Counted from the stretch's first letter, positions 34,875 through 42,353 are shown. The stretch: DNA of 42,353 nt from an uncultured Hyphomicrobiales bacterium (GCA_903885755.1 CAISJZ010000394.1:1-42353), one strand, 5' to 3'. The notes: generated from the letters alone by a model not told the origin. Numbers and translations: made by a program.

Positions 34875-35192
34875 ATGACCACGGGCTTCTCCATTGTCCT
34901 GACCACCGCCGCGTCTGAAGCCGCGGCCGGGGCCATCGCGAACCGGCTGTTTGCGGACCGGCTGGCGGCCTGCGTACAGACCCTCCCCGTTCGCAGCGAT
35001 TACGTCTGGAAGGGCGAAATCGCCCACGACGCCGAGCAGCTTTTGCTGATCAAGGCGAAGACCTCCGACTGGCCCGCCATCGAGGCCGCCATCCGCGACG
35101 TTCATGATTACGAGACTCCGGAAATCGTCCGCCTCGACATGGCCGACGCGTCTCGCGCCTATCTCGACTGGATCGCCGCGTCGACGCGCTGA
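34875..35192 (+). CDS. cutA: divalent cation tolerance protein CutA
   Basis: A 105-residue small cytosolic protein of the CutA family, which forms PII-like trimers and is linked to copper/divalent-cation tolerance, though its molecular role remains poorly defined. Typical segments are FSIVLTTAASEAAAGAIANRLFADRLAACVQ, then YVWKGEI and the C-terminal HDYETPEIVRLDMADASRAYLDWI. I chose the ATG at 34875; a TTG at 34863 would start inside the rplS terminator tail. The ribosome binding site is a weak G-run. The terminator upstream suggests separate transcription or read-through from rplS. Confidence 0.92.
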   Translation: MTTGFSIVLTTAASEAAAGAIANRLFADRLAACVQTLPVRSDYVWKGEIAHDAEQLLLIKAKTSDWPAIEAAIRDVHDYETPEIVRLDMADASRAYLDWIAASTR

Positions 35193-35300
35193 ATGCGCTT
35201 CGATCCAGATCAATGTATTCCCGCGCCCGTTCGGCCATGATGTTCCCAACGAAATGGCTTGCAGCGTCGGTCAGCGGCGCATCGCGGAGAAGAGGTTTTC

Positions 35301-35699
35301 ATGACCGAGCACAATCACGCCGTTATCTGGATCGATCATCGCGAGGCGCGGGTCTTTCATTTCAACGCGGAAGACGTCGAGAAGCTGGTGCTTCATCCCG
35401 AGAACAAGCATACGCATCTGCACCACAAGGCCAATTCGATCGGCAGCGGCCATGCGGCGGAGGATCACAAATATCTCGCCGCGGTCACGGACGCGATCGG
35501 CGCGGCCCACGAGGTGCTGATCACCGGGCCGGGAAGCGCCAAGACCGAATTGATGAAGCACATGTCCAAACACGCGCCCAGGCGCCTCGATTCCATTCTT
35601 GGCGTGGAAACCGTGGACCATCCGACAGATGGCGAGCTTGTCGCCCACGCGCGCAAGTACTTCATGGCCGAAGATCTGAAAACGCCACAGAAATCCTGA
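35301..35699 (+). CDS. conserved protein, 'translational machinery protein'-type annotation
   Basis: A 132-residue His-rich cytosolic protein. It begins MTEHNHAVIWIDHREARVFH and contains HPENKHTHLHHKANSIGSGH and HEVLITGPGSAKTELMKHM. It resembles small proteins annotated as translational machinery or eRF1-domain-like, as far as I can recognise, but no biochemical role is known to me. The ATG at 35301 has AGAGG eight bases upstream. The stop is nine bases before a cytochrome c gene, so the two probably form an operon. The cluster of His residues at 32-50 could bind metal; that is inference. Confidence 0.65.
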   Translation: MTEHNHAVIWIDHREARVFHFNAEDVEKLVLHPENKHTHLHHKANSIGSGHAAEDHKYLAAVTDAIGAAHEVLITGPGSAKTELMKHMSKHAPRRLDSILGVETVDHPTDGELVAHARKYFMAEDLKTPQKS

Positions 35700-35708
35700 G
35701 GCGGAATC

Positions 35709-36050
35709 ATGCGAACGCGTGACATCGTGATGCGATTCGGGATAGCGGGCGCCTTTCTGTTGCTGTCGGAAATGGGGGTGGCGAGCGCCCAGACCACGGC
35801 TTCCGGCGATGGCGGGAAACTGGCCCGGACCTTCTGCAACGCCTGTCATCAGGTCGAACCGAACGCGGATGCGCCCAGCCCCAATCCCGAGGCGCCGCCC
35901 TTCGCGCGCATCGCAACGACGCCGGGCATGACCGATCTGGCGATTCGGGTGTTTCTGCGCTCGCCGCATTCCACCATGCCGAATTTCCTGCTCAGCGAGC
36001 CGGAAATCGATGGGGTGATCGCCTACATCAGGACGATGGGCGGGACCTGA
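35709..36050 (+). CDS. periplasmic c-type cytochrome
   Basis: A 113-residue exported mono-heme cytochrome c. A signal peptide (about 1-27, ending ASA) is followed by the heme-attachment motif C43-N-A-C46-H47, and HSTMPNF provides M90 as the likely axial ligand. The C-terminal helix EIDGVIAYIRTM is typical of class I cytochromes c. The redox partner is unknown. It lies nine bases after the preceding small conserved gene, with the ribosome binding site (GAGGCGG) overlapping that gene's stop, which suggests translational coupling. Confidence 0.92.
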   Translation: MRTRDIVMRFGIAGAFLLLSEMGVASAQTTASGDGGKLARTFCNACHQVEPNADAPSPNPEAPPFARIATTPGMTDLAIRVFLRSPHSTMPNFLLSEPEIDGVIAYIRTMGGT

Positions 36051-36056
36051 TCGCAG

Positions 36057-36467
36057 CTACGCGCCGAGCGGCGCGTTCAGCATCCAGCGGTGCCCGAAGG
36101 GATCGCGCAGGACGGCGAAACGCGTCCCCCAGAACGAATTGGTCGGCTGGGCCTCGCCCTTCGCGCCAAGGCCGGTGGCGCGGGCGAAGACCTCATCGAC
36201 CTCGTTTGCCGCGGCGAATTCAAGACTGACCGACATGGTCACCGGTTCGCCGGGAATCGGCGTCCGGATGGCGCCGAATTCAGGAAAAGCGTCGGAAAGC
36301 ATCACCGCCCCGCCATTGATCTCAAGTTCGCAGTGCAGGACGCGAACGCCATCGAGCGCCGGCATCAGCGCCTTCTGCCGCGCGCCGAACGCCGCGACGT
36401 AGAACGCGATGGCCGCGGCGGCGGGCGAGGCCGTGAGATAGGGGGCGACTTTCGGCCGTTCGCTCAC
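36057..36467 (-). CDS. VOC family (glyoxalase/PhnB-like) protein
   Basis: A 136-residue cytosolic protein of the vicinal-oxygen-chelate fold, PhnB-like subgroup. It has two beta-alpha-beta-beta-beta units: KVAPYLTASPAAAAIAFYVAAFG opens the first, and WGTRFAVLRDPFGHRWML closes the second. The substrate is unknown; metal-dependent roles on small molecules are usual, though many PhnB-like proteins have lost the metal site. The start is inferred to be GTG at 36467, with GGAGG ten bases upstream; the frame runs back to 36650 into the leuC control region. It is divergent from leuC and its stop lies seven bases from the cytochrome gene's stop. Confidence 0.85.
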   Translation of the reverse strand: MSERPKVAPYLTASPAAAAIAFYVAAFGARQKALMPALDGVRVLHCELEINGGAVMLSDAFPEFGAIRTPIPGEPVTMSVSLEFAAANEVDEVFARATGLGAKGEAQPTNSFWGTRFAVLRDPFGHRWMLNAPLGA

Positions 36468-36627
36468 TTGAATCAAACCTCCGGACTGGTTTCGCCTTTG
36501 AAAAGACGCCGAAATTTCGTCCGTGGCAATCACTGAATCGCTGGCGGCTTTCTTCTTTCGTCCGATCCCTGTAAAGACGAGCGCGAAATCCAATCCAGTT
36601 CCGCCGCACAGGCGATGGAGCCCCAAA

Positions 36628-38040
36628 ATGGCGTCGACAAAAGCCCGCACACTCTACGACAAGATCTGGGACGACCATGTGGTCGAGGCCGATGCCGACG
36701 GCACGACCCTGCTCTACATCGACCGCCACCTCGTGCATGAGGTCACGAGCCCGCAGGCCTTCGAGGGCCTGCGCCTGAGCGGCCGCAAGGTGCGCGCGCC
36801 CAGCAAGACCCTGCTCGTTGTCGACCATAACATTCCGACCACCGATCGCTCCCAGCCGATCGACGATCCGGAAAGCAAGGCGCAGATCGAATATCTCGCC
36901 GAGAATGCGAAAATCTTCGGCCTCGAATATTATGATGGGCTCGATGTCCGGCAGGGCATCTGCCACATCATCGGGCCGGAGCAGGGCTTTACCCTGCCCG
37001 GCGTCACCATGGTCTGCGGCGACAGCCACACGGCGACGCACGGCGCGTTTGGCGCTCTGGCCCATGGCATCGGCACGTCGGAGGTCGAGCACGTCCTCGC
37101 CACGCAGACGCTGATCCAGAAGAAATCGAAGAACATGCGCGTCACGGTCAACGGCAAGGCGCCGCCGCATGTCACGGCCAAGGACATTATCCTCGCCATC
37201 ATCGGCAAAATCGGCACGGCCGGCGGCACCGGCTGCGTCATCGAATATTGCGGACAGGCCATTACCGACCTCTCCATGGAGGGCCGCATGACCGTCTGCA
37301 ACATGTCGATCGAGGCGGGGGCGCGCGCCGGCCTGATCGCCCCCGACGAAAAAACCTTCGAATACCTCAAGGGTCGCCCCAAGGCGCCCAAGGGCGCGCA
37401 ATGGGAGCAGGCGGTGGCGTTCTGGAAGACGCTGCATTCGGACGCGGGCGCGCATTTCGACATCGACATCGAGCTCGACGCCGCCAACCTGCCGCCACTC
37501 GTGACTTGGGGCACCAGCCCCGAGAATGTGGTGTCGATCGACGGCGTCGTGCCGCGCGTCGAGGACGGGACCACCGAGGGCCGGCGGAATTCGATCCAGC
37601 GCGCGCTCGACTACATGGGCCTGAAGGGCGGCGAAAAAATCTCGGAGTTGCCGATCCAGCGCGTGTTCATCGGCTCCTGCACCAATGGCCGCATCGAGGA
37701 TATGCGCGCCGCGGCCGCCGTCGCGAGGGGAGGCAAGGTCCACGCGGGCGTCAGCGCCATGGTCGTGCCGGGCTCGGGCCTTGTGAAGGCGCAGGCGGAA
37801 GCCGAGGGCCTCGACAAGATCTTCATCGAGGCGGGCTTTGAGTGGCGCGAGCCCGGCTGCTCGATGTGTCTGGCGATGAACCCCGACCGGCTCGCGCCGG
37901 GCGAGCGTTGCGCCTCCACCTCGAACCGCAACTTCGAGGGCCGTCAGGGCTTCAAGGGCCGCACCCACCTCGTGTCGCCCGCCATGGCCGCCGCCGCAGC
38001 CATCGCCGGCCACTTCGTGGACATCAGGACGTTTTCCTGA
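36628..38040 (+). CDS. leuC: 3-isopropylmalate dehydratase, large subunit
   Basis: A 470-residue aconitase-family enzyme that, with LeuD, isomerises 2- to 3-isopropylmalate in leucine synthesis. The 4Fe-4S ligands are C351 ([12 protein letters not shown]), C411 and C414 ([12 protein letters not shown]). [11 protein letters not shown] and [20 protein letters not shown] are signature segments. The ATG at 36628 is supported by GGAG seven bases upstream; the longer frame to 36523 is upstream DNA. leuD lies about 1.3 kb downstream, separated by a zincin and a MarR gene, so the two subunits are not in one operon here. A terminator follows immediately. Confidence 0.97.
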   Translation: MASTKARTLYDKIWDDHVVEADADGTTLLYIDRHLVHEVTSPQAFEGLRLSGRKVRAPSKTLLVVDHNIPTTDRSQPIDDPESKAQIEYLAENAKIFGLEYYDGLDVRQGICHIIGPEQGFTLPGVTMVCGDSHTATHGAFGALAHGIGTSEVEHVLATQTLIQKKSKNMRVTVNGKAPPHVTAKDIILAIIGKIGTAGGTGCVIEYCGQAITDLSMEGRMTVCNMSIEAGARAGLIAPDEKTFEYLKGRPKAPKGAQWEQAVAFWKTLHSDAGAHFDIDIELDAANLPPLVTWGTSPENVVSIDGVVPRVEDGTTEGRRNSIQRALDYMGLKGGEKISELPIQRVFIGSCTNGRIEDMRAAAAVARGGKVHAGVSAMVVPGSGLVKAQAEAEGLDKIFIEAGFEWREPGCSMCLAMNPDRLAPGERCASTSNRNFEGRQGFKGRTHLVSPAMAAAAAIAGHFVDIRTFS

Positions 38041-38070
38041 TCCGACGCGGAAGGCATCCAAAGTTGCAAT

Positions 38071-38100
38071 GGCCCGGCGCGCCCCGCCGGGCCTTTTTTT
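38071..38100 (+). terminator. rho-independent terminator after leuC
   Basis: A perfect 9-bp stem (GGCCCGGCG, 38071-38079; CGCCGGGCC, 38085-38093) with a five-base loop is followed by seven T. It lies 30 bases after the leuC stop and should end leuC transcription before the zincin gene. Confidence 0.95.
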
Positions 38101-38165
38101 GACGTTTCGGGGCGCGCCATGAAATTAGGCCATCATGCCGGCGCCAATCCGTGCTTGTATGAAGG

Positions 38166-38588
38166 ATGACACATTCAAATCCCCGCGCGCTTTTCCCGTT
38201 GAAGTCCCCATCCCTTGCCGACATCGAGGCCATGGCGGACGCCGCCTACGCGGCGCTGCCCGAGGCGTTCCAGCGTCTGTGCGAGGGCCTCGTGATCCAG
38301 GTAGAGGATTTTCCCGACGAGGAGACGCTCGACGAGATGGATTGCGAGACCGAATTCGACCTGCTTGGTCTGTTTCGCGGACGCGGCATGCCACATCGCG
38401 GCGCGGTCCCCGAAACCGGCGAGTTTCCCAACATGGTCTGGCTTTACCGCCGCCCGATCCTCGATTTCTGGGCGGAAAACGACGAAACCCTCGGCGCCAT
38501 CGTCAACCATGTGCTGATCCACGAAATTGGCCACCACTTCGGCTTGTCGGACGCCGACATGGAGGATCTCGAACAGGGCGTGAAATAG
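38166..38588 (+). CDS. zincin-like metallopeptidase family protein
   Basis: A 140-residue cytosolic protein of the small 'metallopeptidase family' (DUF1025/PF06262-like). The zinc motif HEIGHHFGLSDADM near the C-terminus gives HExxH plus a downstream Asp ligand. The N-terminal part has PSLADIEAMADAAYAALPEAF and an acidic stretch VEDFPDEETLDEM, both typical. The substrate is unknown. The ATG at 38166 has AAGG immediately before it, an unusually short spacing, so a slightly different start is possible. It is preceded by the leuC terminator and converges with the MarR gene, whose stop is 17 bases away. Confidence 0.87.
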   Translation: MTHSNPRALFPLKSPSLADIEAMADAAYAALPEAFQRLCEGLVIQVEDFPDEETLDEMDCETEFDLLGLFRGRGMPHRGAVPETGEFPNMVWLYRRPILDFWAENDETLGAIVNHVLIHEIGHHFGLSDADMEDLEQGVK

Positions 38589-38596
38589 CCGATACC

Positions 38597-38607
38597 AGCG
38601 AGTCGCT
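38597..38607. promoter_or_regulatory. palindrome AGCGAGTCGCT (copy A of three)
   Basis: A perfect 11-base inverted repeat (AGCGA-G-TCGCT) lies at the 3' end of the MarR gene, overlapping its stop codon, in the convergent gap with the zincin gene. Two near-copies lie upstream of the MarR gene at 39177-39187 and 39261-39271. It is a candidate binding site for the MarR-family protein, or a chance match in GC-rich DNA. Confidence 0.3.
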
Positions 38608-39166
38608 ATGATGCTTCGTGTAAAGCGCAGGGGAACGTGACCTCCTCGGCGTCGAGCGCCGCGTCGAAACGACCGCAATGACCGCCTCCCTCGGCCGCCG
38701 AGGCGAAATATCGGCATCCGGCGCAGGGGAAAAATCCCGCGCCGGCGCCGCCCGCCAGATCATCGGTGATATGCGCGAGGGCCTGTCCCAGCGCGATGGC
38801 GTGCAGTGGCTGCAGGCGCCCGATCGCCGAAACGACGCTCTTCATCGGATCTGCCTCCAGCCTTGCGACGCCTTCCCGTGTCAGATCGAGTCGCACGGCG
38901 CGGCGGTCGCGCGGGTCGGGCGCGCGCGCCACCAGCCCCTTGCGCTCCAGCGCGATCACCGTTTGCGACGCTGTTCCCCGCGTCGTGGCGAGCCACAGCG
39001 CCACGCCGCTGGGCGAGCGCGAAAAACGGTTGACGCTCGCCAGACACCGCAGCGCATCCCATTGCGCGGGGTTCAGACCCGCCTCGTTTTCGCGTTCACG
39101 CAGGAGACGACCAATGCGTTCAAGGGCGCGGCTGGCCCGAATGGCCGTGGAAGGAGGCGAGGACAT
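38606..39166 (-). CDS. MarR-family transcriptional regulator with C-terminal cysteine cluster
   Basis: A 186-residue winged-helix regulator. The helix-turn-helix region is GVALWLATTRGTASQTVIALERKGLV, followed by the wing RAPDPRDRRAVRLDLTREG, which holds the conserved DPRDRR of MarR proteins. The C-terminal 45 residues add four Cys: FFPCAGCRYF, then GGHCGRF and FPCALH. The pattern C-x2-C-x12-C-x13-C could bind zinc or an Fe-S cluster or act as a thiol sensor. The start at 39166 is my best estimate, without a strong ribosome binding site; the frame runs on to 39370. Near-palindromic sites upstream suggest autoregulation and possible control of leuD. Confidence 0.82.
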   Translation of the reverse strand: MSSPPSTAIRASRALERIGRLLRERENEAGLNPAQWDALRCLASVNRFSRSPSGVALWLATTRGTASQTVIALERKGLVARAPDPRDRRAVRLDLTREGVARLEADPMKSVVSAIGRLQPLHAIALGQALAHITDDLAGGAGAGFFPCAGCRYFASAAEGGGHCGRFDAALDAEEVTFPCALHEAS

Positions 39167-39176
39167 AAGCAATGCT

Positions 39177-39195
39177 AGCGACTCGTTAATTAACG
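39177..39195. promoter_or_regulatory. candidate MarR operator: AGCGACTCGTT and overlapping CGTTAATTAACG
   Basis: Copy B of the 11-base motif (39177-39187, one mismatch to AGCGASTCGCT) overlaps a perfect 12-base palindrome CGTTAATTAACG (39184-39195). The site begins 11 bases upstream of the MarR start and lies just before a plus-strand -35-like box for leuD. AT-rich palindromes of this type are common MarR operators, so autoregulation is plausible. Confidence 0.45.
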
Positions 39196-39197
39196 GT

Positions 39198-39230
39198 TTG
39201 ATAATTTCATGCGCTGAATTGGTATAAAAT
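39198..39230 (+). promoter_or_regulatory. candidate promoter toward leuD
   Basis: TTGATA at 39198-39203 and TATAAA at 39223-39228 are spaced by 19 bases, slightly longer than ideal. The segment is unusually AT-rich for this window and directly follows the 12-base palindrome. It could drive leuD, whose start is about 150 bases downstream. Confidence 0.35.
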
Positions 39231-39260
39231 GGGCGAGACACGCCTTTCGGAAGAGATATT

Positions 39261-39271
39261 AGCGAGTCGCG
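39261..39271. promoter_or_regulatory. near-palindrome AGCGAGTCGCG (copy C of three)
   Basis: It shares ten consecutive bases (AGCGAGTCGC) with copy A at 38597. It sits between the MarR gene and leuD, 95 bases upstream of the MarR start and 108 bases upstream of leuD. It is a candidate second operator site. Confidence 0.3.
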
Positions 39272-39378
39272 TTCTTTTTCGGCGATCGATCGAAGGTCAG
39301 AAGCGACTTCCCTCGCCGCCGTCGCCTTGCTAGAAGCCTCCCATAACGGCTTTCCCGCCTCGAAGGACACGACCGGCC

Positions 39379-39984
39379 ATGGACAAATTCACGACACTCG
39401 AAGGCGTCGCGGCGCCGATGAAAATCCGCAACATCGACACGGACATGATCGTGCCGAAGCAGTACCTCAAGACCATCAAGCGCACGGGTCTGGGCAAGGG
39501 CCTGTTCTCGGAGATGCGCTACAAGGAGGATGGCTCGGAGAACCCCGATTTCATTCTCAACAAGCCGGCTTATCGCAACGCCAAGATCATCGTCGCCGAG
39601 GATAATTTCGGCTGCGGCTCGTCGCGCGAGCACGCGCCGTGGGCGCTGCTGGACTACGGCATCCGCTGCGTCATCTCGACCAGCTTCGCCGACATCTTCT
39701 TCAACAACTGCTTCCAGAACGGCGTGCTGCCGATCAAGGTCTCGCGCGAAGACCTCGACAAGCTGATGGACGACGCCGAGCGCGGCTCGAACGCCACCCT
39801 GTCGATCGACCTGGAAAAGCAGGAAATCCGTGGCCCGGACGGCGGCGTCGTGAAATTCGACATCGACCCCTTCCGCAAGCATTGCATGCTCAACGGCCTC
39901 GACGACATCGGCCTGACCATGACGAAGGCCAAGGCGCTCGATGGCTACGAAAGTCAGCGGAAGGCCGAACGCCCCTGGATGTAA
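39379..39984 (+). CDS. leuD: 3-isopropylmalate dehydratase, small subunit
   Basis: The 201-residue swivel-domain subunit completes isopropylmalate isomerase with LeuC. Signature segments are [37 protein letters not shown] and [18 protein letters not shown]. Length is normal and no defects are visible. The ATG at 39379 matches the family start ([14 protein letters not shown]), although the ribosome binding site is weak. It is separated from leuC by the zincin and MarR genes. The promoter-like region and palindromes upstream raise the possibility of MarR control. Confidence 0.97.
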   Translation: MDKFTTLEGVAAPMKIRNIDTDMIVPKQYLKTIKRTGLGKGLFSEMRYKEDGSENPDFILNKPAYRNAKIIVAEDNFGCGSSREHAPWALLDYGIRCVISTSFADIFFNNCFQNGVLPIKVSREDLDKLMDDAERGSNATLSIDLEKQEIRGPDGGVVKFDIDPFRKHCMLNGLDDIGLTMTKAKALDGYESQRKAERPWM

Positions 39985-40001
39985 GCGCCTCGCGCGCGAA
40001 C

Positions 40002-40886
40002 TCAGAGTTCGAGAGCGCCTAGATCGACAACGTCGCGCCCGGTGGGCGTGACGCCCCGCGCCCGCGCCTCGATCCGCCAGCCCCGAGCCGTCCTGTCGAC
40101 GCGATAAAGATGATAGCCGGCCAGGTGCCTCGCGGTGCCTGGCACGGCCGAGGCGGAGCGCACGCCGACCACGGGCGCGGGACCGGACGGTCCCGGCAGA
40201 TGCGCGACATGACCGCGATGATTGTGGCCATGCGCGATCAGTTCCGCGCCGTGCCGCGCGATGACCTCTTCAAACGCGCGCGCGTCGCGCAGACCCCGCC
40301 CCGGCGTGGCCCCGCCCCGCCAAGGTGGATGGTGGATCATCACCACGCGCGCGAGACCGCGCGCCCGGCAGTCGTCGAGAATGAGACCGAGACGCCGGAG
40401 TTGCGACGCGCCCACGCGACCCGACGCGAGAAACGGCGCCGTCGGCACGCCGGAACTGACGCCGATGAACGCCACCCCCGCGCGTTCCCGCACGTAGGGA
40501 AACGCATGCGCCTCGCCATGGTCGCCCGCCATCCACGGTGCGAAGGTGGACCCAAGCAAGGGCAACGCGCTGGCGACATAGGCGTCGTGGTTGCCCGGCA
40601 CGAAACTGACGGAGTCCGGATTGCCCAGCGTCGCCATCCACGCGGCGGCGGGCGCGAATTCGCCGGGCAAGGCGATATTGAGGGCGTCGCCCGTCATCAT
40701 CACATGATCCGGACGCTGGGCGCGCAAGTCATCGACCACGCGCGCGAGCATATCCATGTCGTGGATGGTCCGGCGACCGCGCCAGTTGAGAAAGCCGGTC
40801 AGGCGCTTGCCGATCAGTTCGCGCGCCCGGGGCCTCGGCAGCGGACCGAGATGGGGATCGGAGAGATGGGCGATCAGCAGGCTCAC
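40002..40886 (-). CDS. metallophosphoesterase (calcineurin-like)
   Basis: A 294-residue dinuclear-metal phosphoesterase. Ligands occur in the canonical order: D10-x-H12 (LSDPHLG), D67 (MMTGDALN), N99-H100-D101 (PGNHDAYV), then IHHPPW and GHNHRGHV. Its substrate may be a nucleotide, cyclic nucleotide or phospholipid-type phosphodiester, which cannot be decided. The start is GTG at 40886, giving VSLLIAHLSD; the ribosome binding site is poor. It converges with leuD, 17 bases apart, and lies downstream of the DoxX gene beyond a terminator. Confidence 0.9.
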   Translation of the reverse strand: MSLLIAHLSDPHLGPLPRPRARELIGKRLTGFLNWRGRRTIHDMDMLARVVDDLRAQRPDHVMMTGDALNIALPGEFAPAAAWMATLGNPDSVSFVPGNHDAYVASALPLLGSTFAPWMAGDHGEAHAFPYVRERAGVAFIGVSSGVPTAPFLASGRVGASQLRRLGLILDDCRARGLARVVMIHHPPWRGGATPGRGLRDARAFEEVIARHGAELIAHGHNHRGHVAHLPGPSGPAPVVGVRSASAVPGTARHLAGYHLYRVDRTARGWRIEARARGVTPTGRDVVDLGALEL

Positions 40887-40918
40887 GGGCGCTCTGTCGC
40901 CGCTCCGGCGCCACAGGT

Positions 40919-40957
40919 CAAGAAAATAGGAGGGGACGGGCCACGCCCATCCCCTCC
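40919..40957 (-). terminator. rho-independent terminator after DoxX gene
   Basis: Arms at 40929-40941 and 40945-40957 pair over 13 positions with one mismatch and a three-base loop. On the minus strand it is followed by TATTTTCTTG. It begins 14 bases past the DoxX stop and separates that gene from the metallophosphoesterase gene. Confidence 0.8.
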
Positions 40958-40970
40958 GGTCGTGTCGAAA

Positions 40971-41468
40971 TCAGGCGACCAGCGGGCGCAAGGGCGAGCC
41001 GGGCTTGAACATCGAGAAATTCTCGGCGACCGCGTCGAGGCCCCAGACATGGCCGGCGCGCTTGACGAACAGGAAGATCAGCACCGTCGAATAGACGATA
41101 TGATAGTCGACGATGAAGTTATTGGTGTTCTCGATGTAGGGCCATTCCATGTGAGCGGTCCAATACATCAGCAACAGGGCCACGCCGCAGAGCGAACTGA
41201 CGCGCACCATGAAGCCGACGAGCAACGACAGACCAATCAGCAGATGGCCGTAACTGACCAGAAACGTCAGCACCGGATCGATCGATGGCGCGGTGAACAC
41301 GGCGTAGACGTCGTGAAACGTCTTTGTTTGCTTGAGGAAGGCGGCCGCGCTGAATTTCGGATTGAAGACCTGATGCGACGCTGCGTAGAGGAAGGTCCAC
41401 GCCATCAACATGCGGAAGATGAAGGCGAACGAACGGTCCGAGGCGCTCGTGGGAACGGTGTCTGACAT
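40971..41468 (-). CDS. DoxX-family membrane protein
   Basis: A 165-residue inner-membrane protein with four hydrophobic helices, typical of the DoxX/DoxD family: SFAFIFRMLMAWTFLYAASH, then DPVLTFLVSYGHLLIGLSLL, GFMVRVSSLCGVALLLMYW and YHIVYSTVLIFLFV. Some relatives are linked to quinone or thiosulfate metabolism or redox stress, but no role can be assigned here. The start at 41468 (MSDTVPTSASD) has AGGAG ten bases upstream; the frame extends to 41561. A clear terminator follows. It is divergent from the binding-protein gene at 41683 across about 214 bases, in which I see no convincing promoter pair. Confidence 0.85.
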   Translation of the reverse strand: MSDTVPTSASDRSFAFIFRMLMAWTFLYAASHQVFNPKFSAAAFLKQTKTFHDVYAVFTAPSIDPVLTFLVSYGHLLIGLSLLVGFMVRVSSLCGVALLLMYWTAHMEWPYIENTNNFIVDYHIVYSTVLIFLFVKRAGHVWGLDAVAENFSMFKPGSPLRPLVA

Positions 41469-41682
41469 GGGGTCGATGCTCCTGAATGAGACTGCGACCA
41501 AAGTAGCGCCCACCCGAACCATCGCCTTGATTCCGCGCAAACATATTGTCGTCATGTCCACGGTCGGCGGCTTTCGGGGCGATCAATCGATCACTGGCGT
41601 CGGCCGCCGAGCCGGGCTAGCTTGGTTTCGGCATGAACATTGCTGACCAATATCCGTTCATTCGACCGACGAGGACTCCATC

Positions 41683-42353
41683 ATGAAGCCCGCTTTCGCC
41701 TCACTGTTTGCCCTGATGCTCGGCGCGGCCGCCATCGCCAACGCGAGTTCCGCGCGCGCCGAGGCGCTCGATGACATTCTCGCCGCCAAGGTCATCAAGA
41801 TCGCCGTGCCAACCGATTATCCGCCTTTCGGCGCCATCGGCTCGGACATGCAGCCGCAAGGCCTCGACATCGACATGGCCAAGCTGATCGGCAAGGAATT
41901 GGGCGTCAAAACCGAACTCGTCGCGGTTTCCAGCGCCAACCGCATTCCCTATCTCCAGTCGAAGAAGGTCGATCTGGTCATTTCCACCCTCGGCAAGAAC
42001 CCGGACCGTGAAAAGGTCATCGACTTCTCCGCCGCCTACGCGCCGTTCTTCATGGGCGTGTTCGGCGCCAGGGACGTGGCGGTGACCAAGCCCGACGAAC
42101 TCATGGGCAAAACCGTCGGTGCGACGCGCGGCGCGCTGGAGGAGCAGGAGTTGTCGAAGCTCGCGCCCGCCTCGACCACCATCAAGCGCTACGAGGACAA
42201 CAACGCGACCGTCGCCGCCTACGTTTCGGGACAGGTCGATATCTTCGCCTCGGGCAACGCGGTCGCCGCCGTCATCGCCGACCGCAGCGCCGCTCGCGCG
42301 CCGACGCTTAAATTCGTCATCAAGGACAGCCCCTGCTTCATCGGCCTCAACAA
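41683..42353 (+). CDS. amino-acid-type ABC transporter substrate-binding protein (partial, 3' end beyond window)
   Basis: The first 223 codons of a periplasmic binding protein (SBP family 3) are present; the window ends inside the gene. A signal peptide (MKPAFASLFALMLGAAAIA..., cleavage near residue 27, SARA-EA) is followed by KIAVPTDYPPFGAIGSDM and GLDIDMAKLIGKELGVK, then RIPYLQSKKVDLVISTLGKN and REKVIDFSAAYA. These are the standard ligand-binding signatures for polar amino acids. GKTVGATRGALEEQEL continues lobe 2. The ATG has GAGGA eight bases upstream. The cognate permease and ATPase genes are presumably downstream and outside the window. Confidence 0.92.
   Translation, partial: MKPAFASLFALMLGAAAIANASSARAEALDDILAAKVIKIAVPTDYPPFGAIGSDMQPQGLDIDMAKLIGKELGVKTELVAVSSANRIPYLQSKKVDLVISTLGKNPDREKVIDFSAAYAPFFMGVFGARDVAVTKPDELMGKTVGATRGALEEQELSKLAPASTTIKRYEDNNATVAAYVSGQVDIFASGNAVAAVIADRSAARAPTLKFVIKDSPCFIGLN

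Noticed and set aside
36322-38061. 579-codon open frame on the minus strand opposite leuC
   Set aside because: The plus-strand gene is an unmistakable LeuC with all Fe-S ligands. The antisense frame has low-complexity Arg/Ala/Asp sequence and no family resemblance.
38606-39370. Longer MarR start giving a 254-residue protein
   Set aside because: The extra N-terminal residues cover promoter-like and palindromic DNA and do not resemble MarR sequence. The 39166 start gives a protein of plausible length.
39997-40011. Palindrome CGAACTCAGAGTTCG between leuD and the metallophosphoesterase gene as a bidirectional terminator
   Set aside because: The stem is short, overlaps the phosphoesterase stop codon and has no T-run on either side. 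A terminator role is not supported.
1-42353. CRISPR array, insertion sequence or prophage
   Set aside because: No regularly spaced repeats, transposase, integrase or phage structural motifs were seen on reading the window and its frames.

Overview
The window is GC-rich bacterial chromosome that reads as an alphaproteobacterium, most likely order Hyphomicrobiales (Rhizobiales). The reasons are the rplY-pth and rplS/leuC/leuD neighbourhoods, the coding style, and accessory families (Bug-type binding proteins, Rieske oxygenases, LLM flavoproteins, AAHS transporters) that are common in soil rhizobiales. No species is claimed. I see no integrase, transposase, phage gene or CRISPR array. No gene-free stretch exceeds about 220 bases.

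Region 1 (1-8037): the tail of ribosomal protein L25 (rplY) and pth precede a tightly overlapping six-gene operon, hyfB-C-E-F-G-I. It encodes a membrane complex of the complex I / group 4 hydrogenase family. The 'large subunit' lacks all four cysteines that would hold the Ni-Fe site, while the small subunit keeps its proximal 4Fe-4S ligands. It is therefore an energy-converting-hydrogenase-related (Ehr) complex and not a hydrogenase. No ferredoxin-type subunit, hyp gene or maturation protease is present.

Region 2 (8044-12963): stand-alone metabolic genes. These are a PEP-mutase/isocitrate-lyase family enzyme, two metallo-beta-lactamase-fold hydrolases, an orphan tripartite-tricarboxylate binding protein, two small unknown proteins and a tRNA-Val(GAC).

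Region 3 (13136-21575): a predicted peptide-synthesis or protein-tagging system. It has three transglutaminase-fold proteins, one fused to a DUF2126 glutamine-synthetase-like amidoligase, plus an 839-residue fusion of a circularly permuted ATP-grasp with an alpha-E domain. A spermidine-synthase-like methyltransferase-fold gene converges on it. This is the strongest candidate here for an experimentally uncharacterised system.

Region 4 (21727-34194): a catabolic accessory region in several short, mixed-strand units. It holds an enolase-superfamily enzyme, two Rieske oxygenases, a phosphotriesterase-family hydrolase, a secreted propeller protein with an odd CxxxCH motif, a Gfo/Idh/MocA dehydrogenase, a class II aldolase-type enzyme, an LLM flavoprotein, a 4,5-dihydroxyphthalate-decarboxylase homologue and an aromatic-acid MFS transporter. 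Together the families resemble a phthalate-type pathway (dioxygenate, dehydrogenate, decarboxylate, import), but there is no reductase, ring-cleavage gene or regulator.

Region 5 (34268-42353): mostly core genes. These are rplS with promoter and terminator, cutA, a small conserved protein, a cytochrome c, a VOC protein, leuC with terminator, a zincin, a MarR regulator with a cysteine-rich tail and palindromic sites, leuD, a metallophosphoesterase, a DoxX protein with terminator, and the start of an amino-acid-type binding protein cut by the window end.
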